64,000 nt of DNA, from positions 2,356,001 to 2,420,000 of the forward strand of contig NZ_CP014513.1 in the NCBI RefSeq assembly GCF_001577365.1, in the 5' to 3' direction. Numbering within the stretch: the first letter of the stretch is position 1; the number at the start of each line of letters is the position of its first letter. The translations under genes and the position numbers were made by a program. The notes under the pieces are model-generated. The model was not told where the DNA came from and made no database searches. It was given only the letters and a program-made list of their open reading frames with translations. This document shows positions 17,517 to 25,841 of this stretch, piece after piece. The stretch comes from Frondihabitans sp. PAMC 28766. GTDB lineage: Bacteria > Actinomycetota > Actinomycetes > Actinomycetales > Microbacteriaceae.

Positions 17517-18253
17517 TGATTCCCCTCCGCACGCTTGTCATCGTCGAACTTCGCAAGGCGACGGACACCCGAGCCGCGCGCGCAGTCTTCGCGATCATCG
17601 TCGCACTCGGGCTCGGTGCGGCGCTCCTGACCGCCCGAGACGAGCCCAGCTTCGCCGAGTCGATCAGCGCGCCCCTGCTGCCTCTCACCGCGCTGCTTCC
17701 CATCGTCGCCGTCCTCGCGGTGACCGGAGACTGGACCCAGCGCGTGGCCCTCACGACGTTCGCCCTGGTGCCGCGACGCCGCAGGATCCTGATGGCTCGC
17801 TTGATCGCGTGTGTCGCCCTGGTGCTCGTCACGGCTTTCGTCGTCGCGGCCCTCGGTGCCCTGTCGTCGCTGATCCTCCACCCCGGCGCCATCGCCCACG
17901 CCGACCCCGGGCTCGTCGGCCGAAATCTCTGGGGTGTCACGGCGCTCGCGCTGTGCGCTGCACTCTCAGGCGCGGCGATCGGGTCGCTGCTGTTGAACAC
18001 GCCCGCCGCGATCGCCGTGACTCTGGTCGTGCCGATCACCTACGACATCGTTCTCGGGTTGAACGCGCCGAGCGTGGCCCCGTGGGTCTCGAGTCTGGCG
18101 TTCACGACCTGGCTCAGCCAACCGAACTGGGGATGGGAGGCACTTCCCGACGGTGTGCCGGGGATCGGTCAGGCCGCGTCGTCACTCGTCTTGTGGATCA
18201 TCGTGCCGCTCGCCGTCGGCTGGTGGCGCCAACTCCGTCGCGAAGTGCGGTGA
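17516..18253 (+). CDS. ABC transporter permease
   Basis: A 245-residue ABC-2-type permease with six hydrophobic segments, pairing with the ATPase just upstream (stop and start overlap as TGATG). With the secreted peptide it could export the peptide, remove it from the membrane for self-protection, or both. Substrate is unknown. Confidence 0.85.
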   Translation: MIPLRTLVIVELRKATDTRAARAVFAIIVALGLGAALLTARDEPSFAESISAPLLPLTALLPIVAVLAVTGDWTQRVALTTFALVPRRRRILMARLIACVALVLVTAFVVAALGALSSLILHPGAIAHADPGLVGRNLWGVTALALCAALSGAAIGSLLLNTPAAIAVTLVVPITYDIVLGLNAPSVAPWVSSLAFTTWLSQPNWGWEALPDGVPGIGQAASSLVLWIIVPLAVGWWRQLRREVR

Positions 18254-18270
18254 CGTTCGGCGCGGAGAGC

Positions 18271-19143
18271 TCAGACGGGGCTGCGGACCCCGGCGCGCAA
18301 CTCACTGCCCGCCCACAGCTCGGCGGCGAGCCGGCCGTCGTTCGCCTGCCGGGCGACGCGGCCCGGTGCCTTCAGACGGTCGAAGTAGTTGCCGCTCGGC
18401 GCCGGGACGGTCGTGGCCGCGGCGAGGCGCACCAGCGGCTCGGCACCCTCCTCGGGCGTGATGGCGGCGAGCTTCTGGCCGAGCTCGACGAAGGCGCTGC
18501 CGCCGCCGAAAGCGGAGGCGACGAAGCCCGGGTGGAAGGCATAGGCGCTGACGTTCGTGCCGCGGAGTCGGCGCGCCAGTTCACGGGTGAAGAGGACGTT
18601 CTCGAGCTTGCTCGCGCAGTAGGCGCGAAAACCGTTCACCCACGGGCCGCGGTGGTTGTCGAGGTCGTCGAGCACGACCTTGCCGAAGGCGTTGGCACCA
18701 CTCGAGGTCTGGATGATGCGCACCGTGCCGGGCGTGGCATCCTGCGCCGTTTCGAGGAGGCGAGGCAGCAAGAGCGTGGTCAGCAGGAAGGGAGAGAGAT
18801 GGTTGCTCTGGAAGGTGACGTCGTAGCCGTCCTTCGTGGGTGTGCGGGTCGTGAACGTGCCGCCGGCGTTGTTGGCGAGAACGTGAATCTTCGGCAGGTC
18901 GGTGAGGAGCTCGTCGGCGAGCGAGCGGACGGCGCCGAGGTCGGTGAAGTCGGCGATGTACGGTTTCGCGCCGATCTCCGACGCGACCGCTCTCGTCCGC
19001 TCGGGGTTGCGGCCCACGACCGCGACGGTGGCGCCCAACCGCGACAGGGCGCGGGCGGCCGCACGGCCGACGCCCGAGCTGGCCCCCGTGATCACGATGG
19101 TGTGGTCGTCGACGCGGGCGGGCTCCGGCAGGAAGACAGTCAT
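18271..19143 (-). CDS. SDR oxidoreductase, retinol-dehydrogenase-like
   Basis: A 290-residue classical SDR: TGASSGVG cofactor motif, NNAG in the middle and YCASK as the catalytic Tyr-Lys pair. Sequence style is that of the retinol-dehydrogenase-like actinobacterial group; natural substrate unknown. The ATG at 19143 (MTVFLPEP) is preferred over one three codons upstream. Convergent with the ABC permease, 17 bp apart. Confidence 0.87.
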   Translation of the reverse strand: MTVFLPEPARVDDHTIVITGASSGVGRAAARALSRLGATVAVVGRNPERTRAVASEIGAKPYIADFTDLGAVRSLADELLTDLPKIHVLANNAGGTFTTRTPTKDGYDVTFQSNHLSPFLLTTLLLPRLLETAQDATPGTVRIIQTSSGANAFGKVVLDDLDNHRGPWVNGFRAYCASKLENVLFTRELARRLRGTNVSAYAFHPGFVASAFGGGSAFVELGQKLAAITPEEGAEPLVRLAAATTVPAPSGNYFDRLKAPGRVARQANDGRLAAELWAGSELRAGVRSPV

Positions 19144-19211
19144 GGAGTGCACGGTAGACCCGGCCGCTGGAAGGGGCTCGTTGTGAGGCCGGCCGGTGCC
19201 AGACTCGAGGC

Positions 19212-20126
19212 ATGACTTCAGCGCAGAGGGTGCTCGACCAGTTCGTTCGCAACGTCGATGCCGAGGGGCTGGGTGCGTACGGCGTGCACGTGCTGATCGG
19301 TGACGACGTCGCCGAGCATCGGTGGCGCAGCGACGACCGCGAGAACGTCTACTCGGTGAGCAAAGGCGTGTGTGCGCTCGCGGCGGGGATCGCCGTCGGC
19401 GACGGGCTGATCGGGCTCGATTCGACCGTGGGGGAGTTCTTCCCCTCGATGCAGCTCGGTGCCGGCGTGGACGGCATCACCCTGCGGCACCTGCTGACGA
19501 TGACGAGCGGCATCAAGTTCCAATGGTTCGGCGATCAGCCCGTGCCCGGGGCCGCCACCGCCGAGCGCCCGGCCTCCACCCCCGATCTCGCCCAGGTGAT
19601 GCTCGGGCTGCCGAGCAACGGGGCGGGCACGGCGTTCCTCTACACCGACTCCAGCCCGTACGTGGCCATGCGCATGCTCGAGACGGTCGTCGGCGACGTC
19701 CGCGACTGGCTCATCCCGCGGCTGTTCGAGCCGCTCGGCATCGACAACCCGCAGTGGCACCGATGCCCGCTCGGCTCCATCATGGGCGGCACCGGGCTCG
19801 AACTGCGCACCGAAGAGCTCGCCCGCATCGGGCGGCTGCTGCGCGACCGGGGGCAGTGGAATGGGCAGGCGCTCGTCGACGGCGCCTGGATCGACCAGAT
19901 GCACGAGGCCACCGTCGCCACCCGCGGCACCGGAGACTCCGCGCGCTACGGGCTCGCCGTCTGGGGCGGCCCCGGAGACGCCTGGCGACTCGACGGCCGC
20001 TACGGCCAGTACGTCGTCGTCGACCAGGGGCGTGACGCCGTCATCACCGTCACGGCTCACGAAGAGTCGGGCGAGCACCGTCTCGCCGAGCTCGCGCAAG
20101 CGGCCGTCGCAGAGCACGTCGGCTGA
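19212..20126 (+). CDS. Beta-lactamase-fold serine hydrolase
   Basis: A 304-residue protein of the class C beta-lactamase/esterase fold. The active-site SVSK (Ser48, Lys51) is clear and LYTDSSPYV supplies the Tyr motif. There is no signal peptide, so the enzyme is cytoplasmic and more likely an esterase or peptidase than a resistance enzyme. The next gene starts three bases after the stop. Confidence 0.85.
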   Translation: MTSAQRVLDQFVRNVDAEGLGAYGVHVLIGDDVAEHRWRSDDRENVYSVSKGVCALAAGIAVGDGLIGLDSTVGEFFPSMQLGAGVDGITLRHLLTMTSGIKFQWFGDQPVPGAATAERPASTPDLAQVMLGLPSNGAGTAFLYTDSSPYVAMRMLETVVGDVRDWLIPRLFEPLGIDNPQWHRCPLGSIMGGTGLELRTEELARIGRLLRDRGQWNGQALVDGAWIDQMHEATVATRGTGDSARYGLAVWGGPGDAWRLDGRYGQYVVVDQGRDAVITVTAHEESGEHRLAELAQAAVAEHVG

Positions 20127-20129
20127 GCA

Positions 20130-20954
20130 GTGGTCGCCTCAGACGACGTGGGTACACCGAGCCCCGCCGTGCTCACCGCTTTCGGGGCGTCGCAGGATGC
20201 AGAGCGGCTGGCCGGCGGGCGCGGTCTCACCTGGCGCGCGGGTCGGGTGGTGCTGCGGCCCGCCGGCGACCCGCGCGAGGCGGCGTGGAAATCCGAGGCG
20301 CTGGGCGAGCTGCTCTCGTCGGGCCCGCACGACGGATTCACAGTGCCCAGACCTCTCCGTGCGTCCGGCGGCGAGTGGGTGCTCGACGAGTGGGAAGCGC
20401 TCGAGTGGGTGCCGGGCGCCGCCGACCAGTCGCGCGTCGACGATGTCGTCCGGGCCGGGCAGGCTTTTCATCGCGCGATCGCGCACCTGCCTCGACCCGA
20501 TTTCATCGCGGCATCGACCGACCGGTGGAGCATCGCCGACCGGATGGCGTGGGGTGAGACGCGGCCGAGCGACGGGGCTCTGTTCGGCGACCCGCTGCTT
20601 GTGGCGTTGATGGCCACGACCCGCCCGGTCGCGTCGCCGGCGCAGGTCATCCACGGCGACCTGCTCGGCAACGTGCTGTTCGCCCCGGGGCGACCGCCGG
20701 CCGTGATCGATTGGGCTCCCTACTGGAGGCCGACCGGGTTCGGCGCGGCGGTCGCGGTCGCCGATGCAGCCTGCTGGCATGGTCTGCCGACCGTGGCGCT
20801 CGCCGAGAGTCGCGGGGTCGCCGAGTGGCGCCAGCTGCTGGTGCGGGCGCTCGCCTACCGCATCGCAACGCAGCACCTGGCCGGGCGCTGGGACGAGGCC
20901 TTCGCCCGCCGACACGAACCCGTGGTGGAAGCTGTTCTGGGTCTCGACGAGTAG
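20130..20954 (+). CDS. Phosphotransferase-like protein (TIGR02569 type)
   Basis: A 274-residue protein of the aminoglycoside phosphotransferase fold. It has VIHGDLLGNVLF (catalytic loop) and AVIDWAPYWRP (metal-binding Asp), as in the TIGR02569 group of actinobacteria, whose substrate is not known. GTG start three bases after the serine hydrolase gene; the two are probably co-transcribed. Confidence 0.8.
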   Translation: MVASDDVGTPSPAVLTAFGASQDAERLAGGRGLTWRAGRVVLRPAGDPREAAWKSEALGELLSSGPHDGFTVPRPLRASGGEWVLDEWEALEWVPGAADQSRVDDVVRAGQAFHRAIAHLPRPDFIAASTDRWSIADRMAWGETRPSDGALFGDPLLVALMATTRPVASPAQVIHGDLLGNVLFAPGRPPAVIDWAPYWRPTGFGAAVAVADAACWHGLPTVALAESRGVAEWRQLLVRALAYRIATQHLAGRWDEAFARRHEPVVEAVLGLDE

Positions 20955-20979
20955 CCCGAAATGTCTGTACGATGTTGGA

Positions 20980-21450
20980 ATGTCGTTTCCATCTGCACCC
21001 GCTCTGCCTGCCGAGAAACCTGAGCCGCCCCTCGATCGGCCTTTCTACGACGCTCCCTTCGCGGCTGCCGTGAAGCGTGGATTCCGCAAGTACGCGACCT
21101 TCTCGGGCCGCGCCAGTCGCAGCGAGTTCTGGTGGTGGGTGCTCGCGACGGGCGTCGTCCAGCTCGTGTTATCGATCGTCACCGAGGCTTTCGGCTATGA
21201 CACGTCGACCGCCTGGCAGCATGTCGGCGGCTTCCAAGGCCCCGGCGACGCGATCAACCTGCTGAGCTCGATCTTCGGTCTGGCCGTGCTGGTGCCCCAA
21301 CTCGCTCTCACCTGGCGGCGGTTGCACGATGTGAACCGCAGCGGTGCCTGGATCCTGATCGGTTTGGTGCCCGTCTACGGCTGGATCGTGCTGATCGCGT
21401 GGACGTGTCGGCGCCCCGTGCTCGCCGGGCGTCGATTCGACCTTGCGTGA
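20980..21450 (+). CDS. DUF805 membrane protein
   Basis: A 156-residue protein with the DUF805 pattern: FSGRASRSEFWWW, then hydrophobic segments, then LTWRRLHDVNRSGAW. About four membrane helices. Function unknown. ATG at 20980 follows TTGGA. Confidence 0.85.
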   Translation: MSFPSAPALPAEKPEPPLDRPFYDAPFAAAVKRGFRKYATFSGRASRSEFWWWVLATGVVQLVLSIVTEAFGYDTSTAWQHVGGFQGPGDAINLLSSIFGLAVLVPQLALTWRRLHDVNRSGAWILIGLVPVYGWIVLIAWTCRRPVLAGRRFDLA

Positions 21451-21464
21451 CGCACCGACCGGGT

Positions 21465-21668
21465 ATGACGTATCGACGGCTGCGTCTCGTCGGCTTCATC
21501 GTGCTCGTGGTGGTCTGTTGTGTCAGTCGGGTGGCCGTCGACGAGAATCACGTGCCGCTCACGACCGGAGCGTGGTGGGCCATGATGGCCTGCACGATCG
21601 CGGGGTGGGCTGCGCTGATGAGTTCGCACTTCCCCGAGAGCCCGGCGTGCGCATCGACAGCGCCATGA
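21465..21668 (+). CDS. Small membrane protein
   Basis: A 67-residue frame with two hydrophobic segments (LVGFIVLVVVCCVS and WWAMMACTIAGWAALM). It starts 15 bases after the DUF805 gene and overlaps the next small gene by ATGA, which argues that both are translated. No family recognised. Confidence 0.5.
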   Translation: MTYRRLRLVGFIVLVVVCCVSRVAVDENHVPLTTGAWWAMMACTIAGWAALMSSHFPESPACASTAP

Positions 21669-21823
21669 CATGGGTGGGCGCCGTCGGGTTCGCCGCGCAA
21701 TCGTCGGTGGCCGAGCCCGCCGTGATTCTGTTACCCGTCGCGGGACTGGTGCTCGCGATCGCTTTCGCGACGTTCATTCTCGTAAATGATCCGGGACAGG
21801 GCGCCCGGAGTGCAGGGGAGTAG
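21665..21823 (+). CDS. Very small membrane protein
   Basis: A 52-residue frame with one long hydrophobic stretch (VILLPVAGLVLAIAFATFIL). Coupled to the preceding small membrane gene by a four-base overlap. Followed by a hairpin at 21828-21850. Confidence 0.45.
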   Translation: MTWVGAVGFAAQSSVAEPAVILLPVAGLVLAIAFATFILVNDPGQGARSAGE

Positions 21824-21827
21824 CGTG

Positions 21828-21850
21828 GCGATGTCAGACGCTGACATCGC
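21828..21850. terminator. Hairpin terminator candidate
   Basis: GCGATGTCAG and CTGACATCGC form perfect 10-bp arms around a 3-base loop, five bases after the stop of the small membrane gene and before the leftward MerR gene. Confidence 0.6.
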
Positions 21851-21914
21851 ACCGCGAATGGCAGGCCGGCATGCGGGCGGCCGCCGCGCCAGGCCGCCGG
21901 GTCAGACGGCTGGG

Positions 21915-22327
21915 TCAGACGGCAGGGGCAGCAGCGGCGCCGACCGGCGCCCACGCCGGGTCACGCAGCGCGGGGCAATACTCGGCGTTCGGGTGGTGCG
22001 CGATGTCGATCATTCGATCGAGGGCGTCGCGCGCGGCGGCCAGCGACGCCATCGTCTCGGTGATCCGGGCGCGTTCTGCCCGAGCAGGTCGAAGACCTCG
22101 GGCGACGATGTGCCGGTGTCGACGCACGGCAGCAGCTGCGCAATGGTGCGACTGGCAAGGCCGGCGGCGAAGAATTGCTGGATCAGCTGCACCTTCTCGA
22201 CAGCCGACTCGGCATACGTGCGTTGGCCCGAGGCGGTGCGCTCCGAGGTCAGCAGCCCCTGCTCCTCGTAATACCGCAGAGCGCGGGCGCTGACCCCGGC
22301 ACGGTGCGCGACATCGCCGATTCGCAT
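21915..22327 (-). pseudogene. MerR-family regulator with a single-base frameshift
   Basis: The N-terminal 87 residues are a clean MerR helix-turn-helix and dimer helix (MRIGDVAHRAGVSARALRYY). At about 22076 the frame breaks: continuing with one extra base in the CAGAACGC context restores QERARITETMASLA and the rest of a normal coil ending near 21915. The intact protein would be about 137 residues. It is divergent from an SDR gene, with a MerR-type operator between them, as usual for this pair. Either a natural inactivation or a sequencing error. Start chosen for GAGAGGTCAGCA before ATG. Confidence 0.8.
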
Positions 22328-22351
22328 TGCTGACCTCTCTCGAAAAAACAC

Positions 22352-22373
22352 TTGACCCTGACGTCAACGTCAA
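22352..22373. promoter_or_regulatory. MerR-type operator in a divergent promoter
   Basis: TTGACCCTGACGTCAACGTC and the next two bases form a dyad centred on TGACGTCA with TTGAC/GTCAA outer arms. It lies between the MerR gene and the SDR gene. The left TTGACC can serve as a -35 box for the SDR gene with a long, MerR-like spacer. Confidence 0.6.
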
Positions 22374-22440
22374 CTCTTAGCGTAGTTCAGGTCGGGCCCG
22401 AACCGGGCCGACTGAATCGACTTAAGAAATCAGGATCCTG

Positions 22441-23181
22441 ATGACCTCCTCTGCAATCACCGACCTCACGACCCAGACGGCCCTCGTCACCGGTGCCAAT
22501 CGCGGCATCGGCCGCCAGTTCGTGCTCGAACTGCTCGAGCGCGGCGTCGACAAGGTCTACGCGGCGGCCCGCCGGCCCGAGACCCTCGAATTCGACGACG
22601 CGCGAGTCGTGCCCGTGCAGCTCGACCTCACCGATCACGCGTCGGTCGTGGCGGTCGCGAAATCGGCGCAGGATGTCACGATCCTGGTCAACAACGCCGG
22701 GATCTCGACGGGCGCGGGTCTGGTGACCGGCGACCTCGGCGCCATCCGGCGCGAGATGGACACGCATTTCTGGGGCACGCTCGACGTGATCCGTGAGTTC
22801 GCGCCCGTGCTCGCGGCGAACGGTGGCGGGGCGATCGTGAACGTGCTGTCGGCGCTCTCGTGGTTCGCGGCCAACGGCAGCGGCGGCTACTCGGCGGCGA
22901 AAGCGGCCGAGTGGAACATGACGAACGGCGTCCGCCTTGAACTCGCCTCGCAGGGCACTCTGGTGCAGGGCGTGCTGCTGGGCGCGGCGGACACCGACAT
23001 CGCGGCCGGCTACGACGGGCCGAAGATCGACCCGCGCGACGTGCCGCGGAAGGTGCTCGACGGGCTGGCGATCGGATCGATCGAGGTCATCGTCGACGAC
23101 TGGACGGCCATGGTCAAGGCGTCGCTCGCCGGCGACCCGGCGGCGTTTTACGCGCAGATGGAGCAGGTGCTGGCGGGCTGA
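22441..23181 (+). CDS. SDR oxidoreductase under MerR control
   Basis: A 246-residue SDR with TGANRGIG, NNAG, and the Ser / YSAAK catalytic set. It is the divergent partner of the frameshifted MerR gene, so loss of that regulator could change its expression. Substrate unknown. Confidence 0.88.
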   Translation: MTSSAITDLTTQTALVTGANRGIGRQFVLELLERGVDKVYAAARRPETLEFDDARVVPVQLDLTDHASVVAVAKSAQDVTILVNNAGISTGAGLVTGDLGAIRREMDTHFWGTLDVIREFAPVLAANGGGAIVNVLSALSWFAANGSGGYSAAKAAEWNMTNGVRLELASQGTLVQGVLLGAADTDIAAGYDGPKIDPRDVPRKVLDGLAIGSIEVIVDDWTAMVKASLAGDPAAFYAQMEQVLAG

Positions 23182-23270
23182 GCGGTAGGTGGCAACACGC
23201 GGTTCCGTTCGAACCACGGGAACCCATGGTGCGATCGGGCGGAAGTGGTTCTGGGCGCGGCGCCGAGGGG

Positions 23271-23316
23271 AGCACTTTTTGCTGGGGCCGCTCAACTACG
23301 AAGTTGAGCGACCCCA
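23271..23316. repeat. Palindromic element, family A copy 1
   Basis: AGCACTTTTTG is followed by arms CTGGGGCCGCTCAACT and a complement with one mismatch (23282-23316). The core CTCAACTACG..GTTGAG recurs at 38694-38806. Confidence 0.75.
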
Positions 23317-23344
23317 GGGCAAGACGAGATGCCGCGAGTCGGCG

Positions 23345-23400
23345 CCGCACCCGGCCGCCTGCCCCGCACCCGGCCGCCTGCCCCGCACCCGGCCGCGCCG
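23345..23400. repeat. 19-bp tandem repeat
   Basis: CCGCACCCGGCCGCCTGCC occurs twice in full and once in part between the SDR gene and the esterase gene. Confidence 0.7.
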
Positions 23401-23440
23401 CCGGGCACAGCCAAGGGCGCGAAAGGTCACCGCGCCGGGC

Positions 23441-25237
23441 TCACCAGAGGTTCTCGAAGATCGGCAGGAAGGCTTTCCAGGCGAGGCGACGCTCGCGGCG
23501 GGGATCCTGCTCGACGCGGTCGTGCTCGTCGATGATGAGGGTCGCCCGGGCCGACTCGTCGTAGGCCGGCCAGCGCGACGGCAGCGAGCCGTCGCTGGCG
23601 AACTGCAGCCAGGCAGAGCGCATGCGCTGGCCGGCGGCGGCATAGACCTCGCGGCCGCCGAGGGCGGTCATGGCTCGGACGAGTGGCAGGTCGAACGCGT
23701 CGAAGAGGGTGAAGAGCTCGACCCCGTGGGTGGCGTCGATGCCCGTCAGCTTGAGCAGCCGCGGCGCGAAATCGAAGCGATAGGCGTGGGTCGGGGCATG
23801 GCGGGAGTGCCAGTCGGCGAGCAGCGTGCTCGGATACCAGAACGCGTAGTCGCCGCCGAAGTCGAGCGAGTCGTGGCGCTTCGGCAGGCCGGGATACACG
23901 TCGTGCATCGGGCGCTTCGAACGCGACGGGGCTCGGCCGAACATCCCGCCGATGCGGGGCGCGGTGGTGGGCAGGATGTCGAGCGGGCCCCGGAAGACGG
24001 CGCCCTCCCGAGCGTTCGTGCCGACGATGAGCGGCACCTTCGCCCCCCGGCCCTCCCGCACGGCGCGCATCGGGTGCTCGGGGAGGAAGTCGCCGTCGAC
24101 CGTCGGCGCCAGGCAGAACGTGCCGGGGTACAGGTCGGGCACGGTGCGCTGCAGGCCGTGCGACGCGGCGAGCAGCTCGGCGACATCCGCTGCGAAGAGC
24201 AGGTCGGCAGGATCCCGGGGCGCTTCCGGTGCAGCATCGAGGACATCGTCGCTCGAGCCGCGGTCTGATGCGCCAGAAGAGGGCGCGGCGGCAGAATCTC
24301 CTCGCAATTGGGAGGAGGAAGACGAGGAGGAGGAAGGGGAACGGGAGGGAACTGTGGCGACGTGCTCTCGCAACAAGTCCAGGTACTCGCCGGCCCACTC
24401 GGCGGCGAGCCTCGCCGGGAACACCGCCGACGGGGGCGACGACTGGGCGATGGCCCGGGCGAACAGGCCCCGCGCTGCCGGCACCCCGAGCAGCGTCGTG
24501 ACGGCGTTGCCGCCCGCCGACTCGCCGAAGATGGTCACATTCGCCGGGTCGCCGCCGAACTGCGCGATGTTCTGCCGCACCCAGTCGAGCACGGCGACCT
24601 GGTCGCGCAGGCCGAGGTTCGAGTCGATCGGGTGCTCGTCGGTGGCATAGCGGGTGAAGTCGAGGTAGCCCAACGGCCCGAGCCGGTAGTTGAAGCTCAC
24701 GTAGACCGTGCGTCCCGTGAGCGTGAAGCTCTCGCCCTGGCCCGAGAAGTCGCGCGACGACCCGGCCATGTAGCCGCCGCCGTGGATGAAGATCATGACC
24801 GGCAGGGTCGTGCCCGCGGCGACCTCTGACGCCGAGAGCGGGGTCTGGACGTTGAGGGTGAGGCAGTCCTCGTCGATCGGGGTGAAGGCTGGGCCGGCCT
24901 GCACGCGTCGACGCACAGACTGCGGGGCGATCGGGCCGAAATCGGTGGCGTCGCGAAGATCCTCCCACGGCACGACCGGGGCGGGCGCACGGAACCGCAG
25001 CGAGCCGACGGGCGCCGCCGCGTACGGAACTCCGCGCCACGACCGCAACACGCCCTCGCGCAGACCGCGGATCGAACCGCCGGTCACCTCCGCGATGAGG
25101 TCGGGGGAGACGAGCTCCGGGGCGATGCGGGAGTCGGTCGGGGTGCGGGGCTGAGCCAGGGGCATCTGATCGAGGGCTGTCCGTCGTGTCAGGATCCGGG
25201 GCCGTCTCGTTCGCTTTCCAGCCTCAGTCACGCTCAT
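23441..25237 (-). CDS. Carboxylesterase (type B, PnbA-like)
   Basis: A 598-residue alpha/beta hydrolase. It has the oxyanion motif HGGG at 152-155, nucleophile Ser240 in GESAGG, the acid near GTNAREG and the His in THGVEL. Type B carboxylesterases hydrolyse esters of varied alcohols. An insert of about 45 residues around 300-340 is poly-Ser and Asp/Ala rich and is not part of the fold. There is no signal peptide. The start follows GGGAGACCGGA. Confidence 0.9.
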   Translation of the reverse strand: MSVTEAGKRTRRPRILTRRTALDQMPLAQPRTPTDSRIAPELVSPDLIAEVTGGSIRGLREGVLRSWRGVPYAAAPVGSLRFRAPAPVVPWEDLRDATDFGPIAPQSVRRRVQAGPAFTPIDEDCLTLNVQTPLSASEVAAGTTLPVMIFIHGGGYMAGSSRDFSGQGESFTLTGRTVYVSFNYRLGPLGYLDFTRYATDEHPIDSNLGLRDQVAVLDWVRQNIAQFGGDPANVTIFGESAGGNAVTTLLGVPAARGLFARAIAQSSPPSAVFPARLAAEWAGEYLDLLREHVATVPSRSPSSSSSSSSQLRGDSAAAPSSGASDRGSSDDVLDAAPEAPRDPADLLFAADVAELLAASHGLQRTVPDLYPGTFCLAPTVDGDFLPEHPMRAVREGRGAKVPLIVGTNAREGAVFRGPLDILPTTAPRIGGMFGRAPSRSKRPMHDVYPGLPKRHDSLDFGGDYAFWYPSTLLADWHSRHAPTHAYRFDFAPRLLKLTGIDATHGVELFTLFDAFDLPLVRAMTALGGREVYAAAGQRMRSAWLQFASDGSLPSRWPAYDESARATLIIDEHDRVEQDPRRERRLAWKAFLPIFENLW

Positions 25238-25343
25238 TCCGGTCTCCCTTTCTCGTTCGAACTAAACGCCGAAGGACCTCCTTTTGTTCCATGCTCCTGG
25301 CGAGGCCGAGGGTGGGCCGGGACGCAGAGTGCGGGCTGCTCGG

Positions 25344-25778
25344 TCGCGGGCGGGCCGCGCGAACGTGCGGGCGCGAAGCGAATCGCGGGGCGGGCGCCGG
25401 GAGGGCACGGGTGTGCCCGGCAGTTCGCGGGCGGGCCGCGCGAACGTGCGGGCGCGAAGCGAATCGCGGGGCGGGCGCCGGGAGGGCACGGGTGTGCCCG
25501 GCAGTTCGCGGGCGGGCCGCGCGAACGTGCGGGCGCGAAGCGAATCGCGGGGCGGGCGCCAGGAGGGCACGGGTGTGCCCGGCAGTTCGCGGGCGGGCCG
25601 CGCGAACGTGCGGGCGGGAAGCGAATCGCGGGGCGGGCGCCGGGAGGGCACGGGTGTGCCCGGCAGTTCGCGGGCGGGCCGCGCGAACGTGCGGGCGCGA
25701 AGCGAATCGCGGGGCAGGCGCCGGGAGGGCACGGGTGTGCCCGGCAGTTCGCGGGCGGGCCGCGCGAACGTGCGGGCA
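25344..25778. repeat. 81-bp tandem repeat array
   Basis: About 5.4 copies of an 81-bp unit; the marker GCGAACGTGCGGGCG recurs at 25359, 25440, 25521, 25602, 25683 and 25764. Each unit holds GGGCACGGGTGTGCCC and other self-complementary parts, with few point differences. As 81 is a multiple of three, all six frames stay open, which produces spurious long frames; codon logic and lack of family similarity argue against a gene. Confidence 0.9.
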
Positions 25779-25841
25779 CGGATGAAGCTGCCGGGCCACG
25801 CTGGAGCGCCGACGAAGCGGCCCGCCCCGGGCGAGCAGCCC

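Noticed and set aside
25344..25778. CRISPR array
   Set aside because: The 81-bp units are contiguous and identical along their length, with no variable spacers and no cas genes nearby.
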